A stretch of DNA of 7,370 nucleotides, from the NCBI GenBank assembly GCA_016934535.1, contig JAFGSQ010000059.1:1-7370 (forward strand). The letters run 5' to 3'. The stretch's first letter is position 1. Every line of letters begins with the position of its first letter. A model generated the notes under the pieces. It was not told the origin of the DNA. It ran no database searches and saw only the letters and a program-made list of their open reading frames with translations. Shown here piece by piece: positions 7,092 to 7,370 of the stretch. The stretch comes from a candidate division WOR-3 bacterium (lineage in GTDB: Bacteria; SDB-A). The position numbers and the translations under genes are program-made.

Positions 7092-7193
7092 ATGTTTTTT
7101 TGTGTTTTAAAAGAGAAAATGCAAGACCCTTTAAACTTATTATTGACATTTTATTTACTATATTTAAAAATAGTAATTCTAAATTGTGCTTGA
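7092..7193 (+). CDS. doubtful small ORF, 33-residue hydrophobic peptide
   Basis: An ATG 2 bases after the glmS stop opens 33 codons to a TGA at 7191-7193. The peptide begins MFFCVLKEKMQDP and continues as a Leu/Ile/Tyr-rich stretch that could span a membrane (LNLLLTFYLLYL). GGAG at 7084-7087, 4 bases before the ATG, could act as a ribosome binding site, but those bases are the conserved final Val-Glu codons and the stop of glmS, so the match may be accidental. AT-rich DNA readily encodes Leu, Ile and Phe runs, and the ORF overlaps a promoter-like sequence and two inverted repeats. It is probably not a gene. Confidence 0.15.
   Translation: MFFCVLKEKMQDPLNLLLTFYLLYLKIVILNCA
7143..7170 (+). promoter_or_regulatory. 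candidate promoter of the 3'-end secreted-protein gene
   Basis: A perfect TTGACA at 7143-7148 is followed after 16 bases by TAAAAA at 7165-7170 (4 of 6 to TATAAT); AAAAAT at 7166-7171 with a 17-base gap is equivalent. The -35 match is strong and the -10 weak. Transcription would start around 7177, at the left edge of the second inverted repeat. Confidence 0.45.
7155..7176 (+). repeat. inverted repeat, 7-bp arms with 8-base spacer, over the candidate -10 region
   Basis: TTACTAT at 7155-7161 and ATAGTAA at 7170-7176 are perfect reverse complements around ATTTAAAA. The repeat covers the candidate -10 element, where a repressor operator would be expected, but AT-rich sequence forms such palindromes easily. 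It ends exactly where the next inverted repeat begins. Confidence 0.5.
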
Positions 7194-7200
7194 TTTAGAA
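7177..7200 (+). repeat. inverted repeat, 8-bp arms with 8-base spacer, in the probable 5' leader
   Basis: TTCTAAAT at 7177-7184 and ATTTAGAA at 7193-7200 are perfect reverse complements around TGTGCTTG. In RNA two further U-G wobble pairs could extend the stem to 10 pairs with a UGCU loop. It lies downstream of the candidate -10 and 12 bases before the ribosome binding site, so it could be a leader hairpin or an operator half of a pair with 7155-7176. It is not followed by a T run and is not a terminator. Confidence 0.5.
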
Positions 7201-7212
7201 GTGTTTCAAAAA

Positions 7213-7219
7213 AAGGAGG
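7213..7219 (+). promoter_or_regulatory. ribosome binding site that sets the GTG start at 7224
   Basis: AAGGAGG, close to a full anti-Shine-Dalgarno match, lies 4 bases before the GTG at 7224. This, with the immediate signal peptide downstream, decides the non-ATG start. Confidence 0.75.
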
Positions 7220-7223
7220 CAGA

Positions 7224-7370
7224 GTGAAAAGAACTCTTTCAGTTTTTTTCTGTCTTAGCTTCATTCTCGCCGGCGTTTCTTGGGGCTGGCAGGAGAGCAT
7301 AGACGGGAGCTGGGGGGCGACTGGACTGACAATAGACAGGACAGACGCTCAAGGGCTGCAACTAAATTTA
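7224..7370 (+). CDS. secreted protein of unknown function, 5' part only
   Basis: The open frame begins with GTG at 7224 and continues for 49 codons to the window end without a stop. The product starts MKRTLSVFFCLSFILAG, a clear signal peptide with a basic start and a hydrophobic core, likely cut after about residue 19-21 (VSWG-W). No lipobox is seen, so it is not an evident lipoprotein. The visible mature part (WQESIDGSWGATG and on) is Gly-, Asp- and Trp-containing and is too short to assign. It has its own candidate promoter and a 133-base gap from glmS, so it probably starts a new transcription unit. Too short and GTG-started, it would be missed by simple ATG or length filters. Confidence 0.75.
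   Translation, partial: MKRTLSVFFCLSFILAGVSWGWQESIDGSWGATGLTIDRTDAQGLQLNL

Larger units (their letters stand above)
7091..7223 (+). other. AT-rich intergenic region between glmS and the next secreted-protein gene
   Basis: This 133-base gap is much more AT-rich than the flanking genes. It holds a run of seven T at 7095-7101, a promoter-like pair at 7143-7170, two abutting inverted repeats at 7155-7200 and a strong ribosome binding site at 7213-7219. No GC-rich hairpin followed by T was found, so no intrinsic terminator can be assigned for the glmMS operon. Confidence 0.7.

Noticed and set aside
7077-7101. TCAC / GTGA stem followed by seven T as a glmS terminator
   Set aside because: The stem is only 4 bp, overlaps the conserved glmS end, and is separated from the T run by four bases. 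Too weak to call.

Overview
The window looks like a chromosomal segment of an uncultured or little-studied bacterium of the FCB (Fibrobacterota-Chlorobiota-Bacteroidota) type or a neighbouring candidate phylum such as WOR-3/Stahlbacteria or Cloacimonadota. Three things suggest this: a secreted protein ending in a type IX secretion (Por)-like sorting tail, a phosphohexomutase with ITASHNP...WNA and GEGNGG signatures like those in Bacteroidota-type GlmM, and purine-rich Shine-Dalgarno sites with moderate base composition. The phylum is an inference; no rRNA or tRNA is present to fix it.

Layout: positions 1-127 hold a possible tail of an upstream gene (stop at 39-41) and an AT-rich leader with a candidate promoter and a good ribosome binding site. 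Four genes then run on the + strand without any gap: (1) 128-3259, a large secreted M6-family zinc metalloprotease with an eight-unit FG-GAP/VCBS-like propeller and a sorting tail; (2) 3256-3939, an unrecognised secreted or membrane protein of 227 residues; (3) 3936-5273, GlmM-type phosphoglucosamine mutase; (4) 5261-7090, GlmS glucosamine-6-phosphate synthase. Successive genes overlap by 4, 4 and 13 bases, which indicates one operon with translational coupling. Positions 7091-7223 are a very AT-rich gap with a candidate promoter, two abutting inverted repeats and a doubtful 33-codon ORF. A fifth gene with a GTG start and signal peptide begins at 7224 and runs off the end.

GlmS makes glucosamine-6-phosphate from fructose-6-phosphate and glutamine, and GlmM isomerises it to glucosamine-1-phosphate, two consecutive steps toward UDP-GlcNAc for peptidoglycan and lipopolysaccharide. 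The two upstream genes encode exported, envelope-associated products, so the operon has a cell-envelope theme, but no direct functional link between the protease and amino-sugar synthesis can be read from the sequence. No mobile element, CRISPR array or RNA gene was seen. The genes mostly belong to known families; the least explained items are the 227-residue protein and the paired inverted repeats before the last gene.
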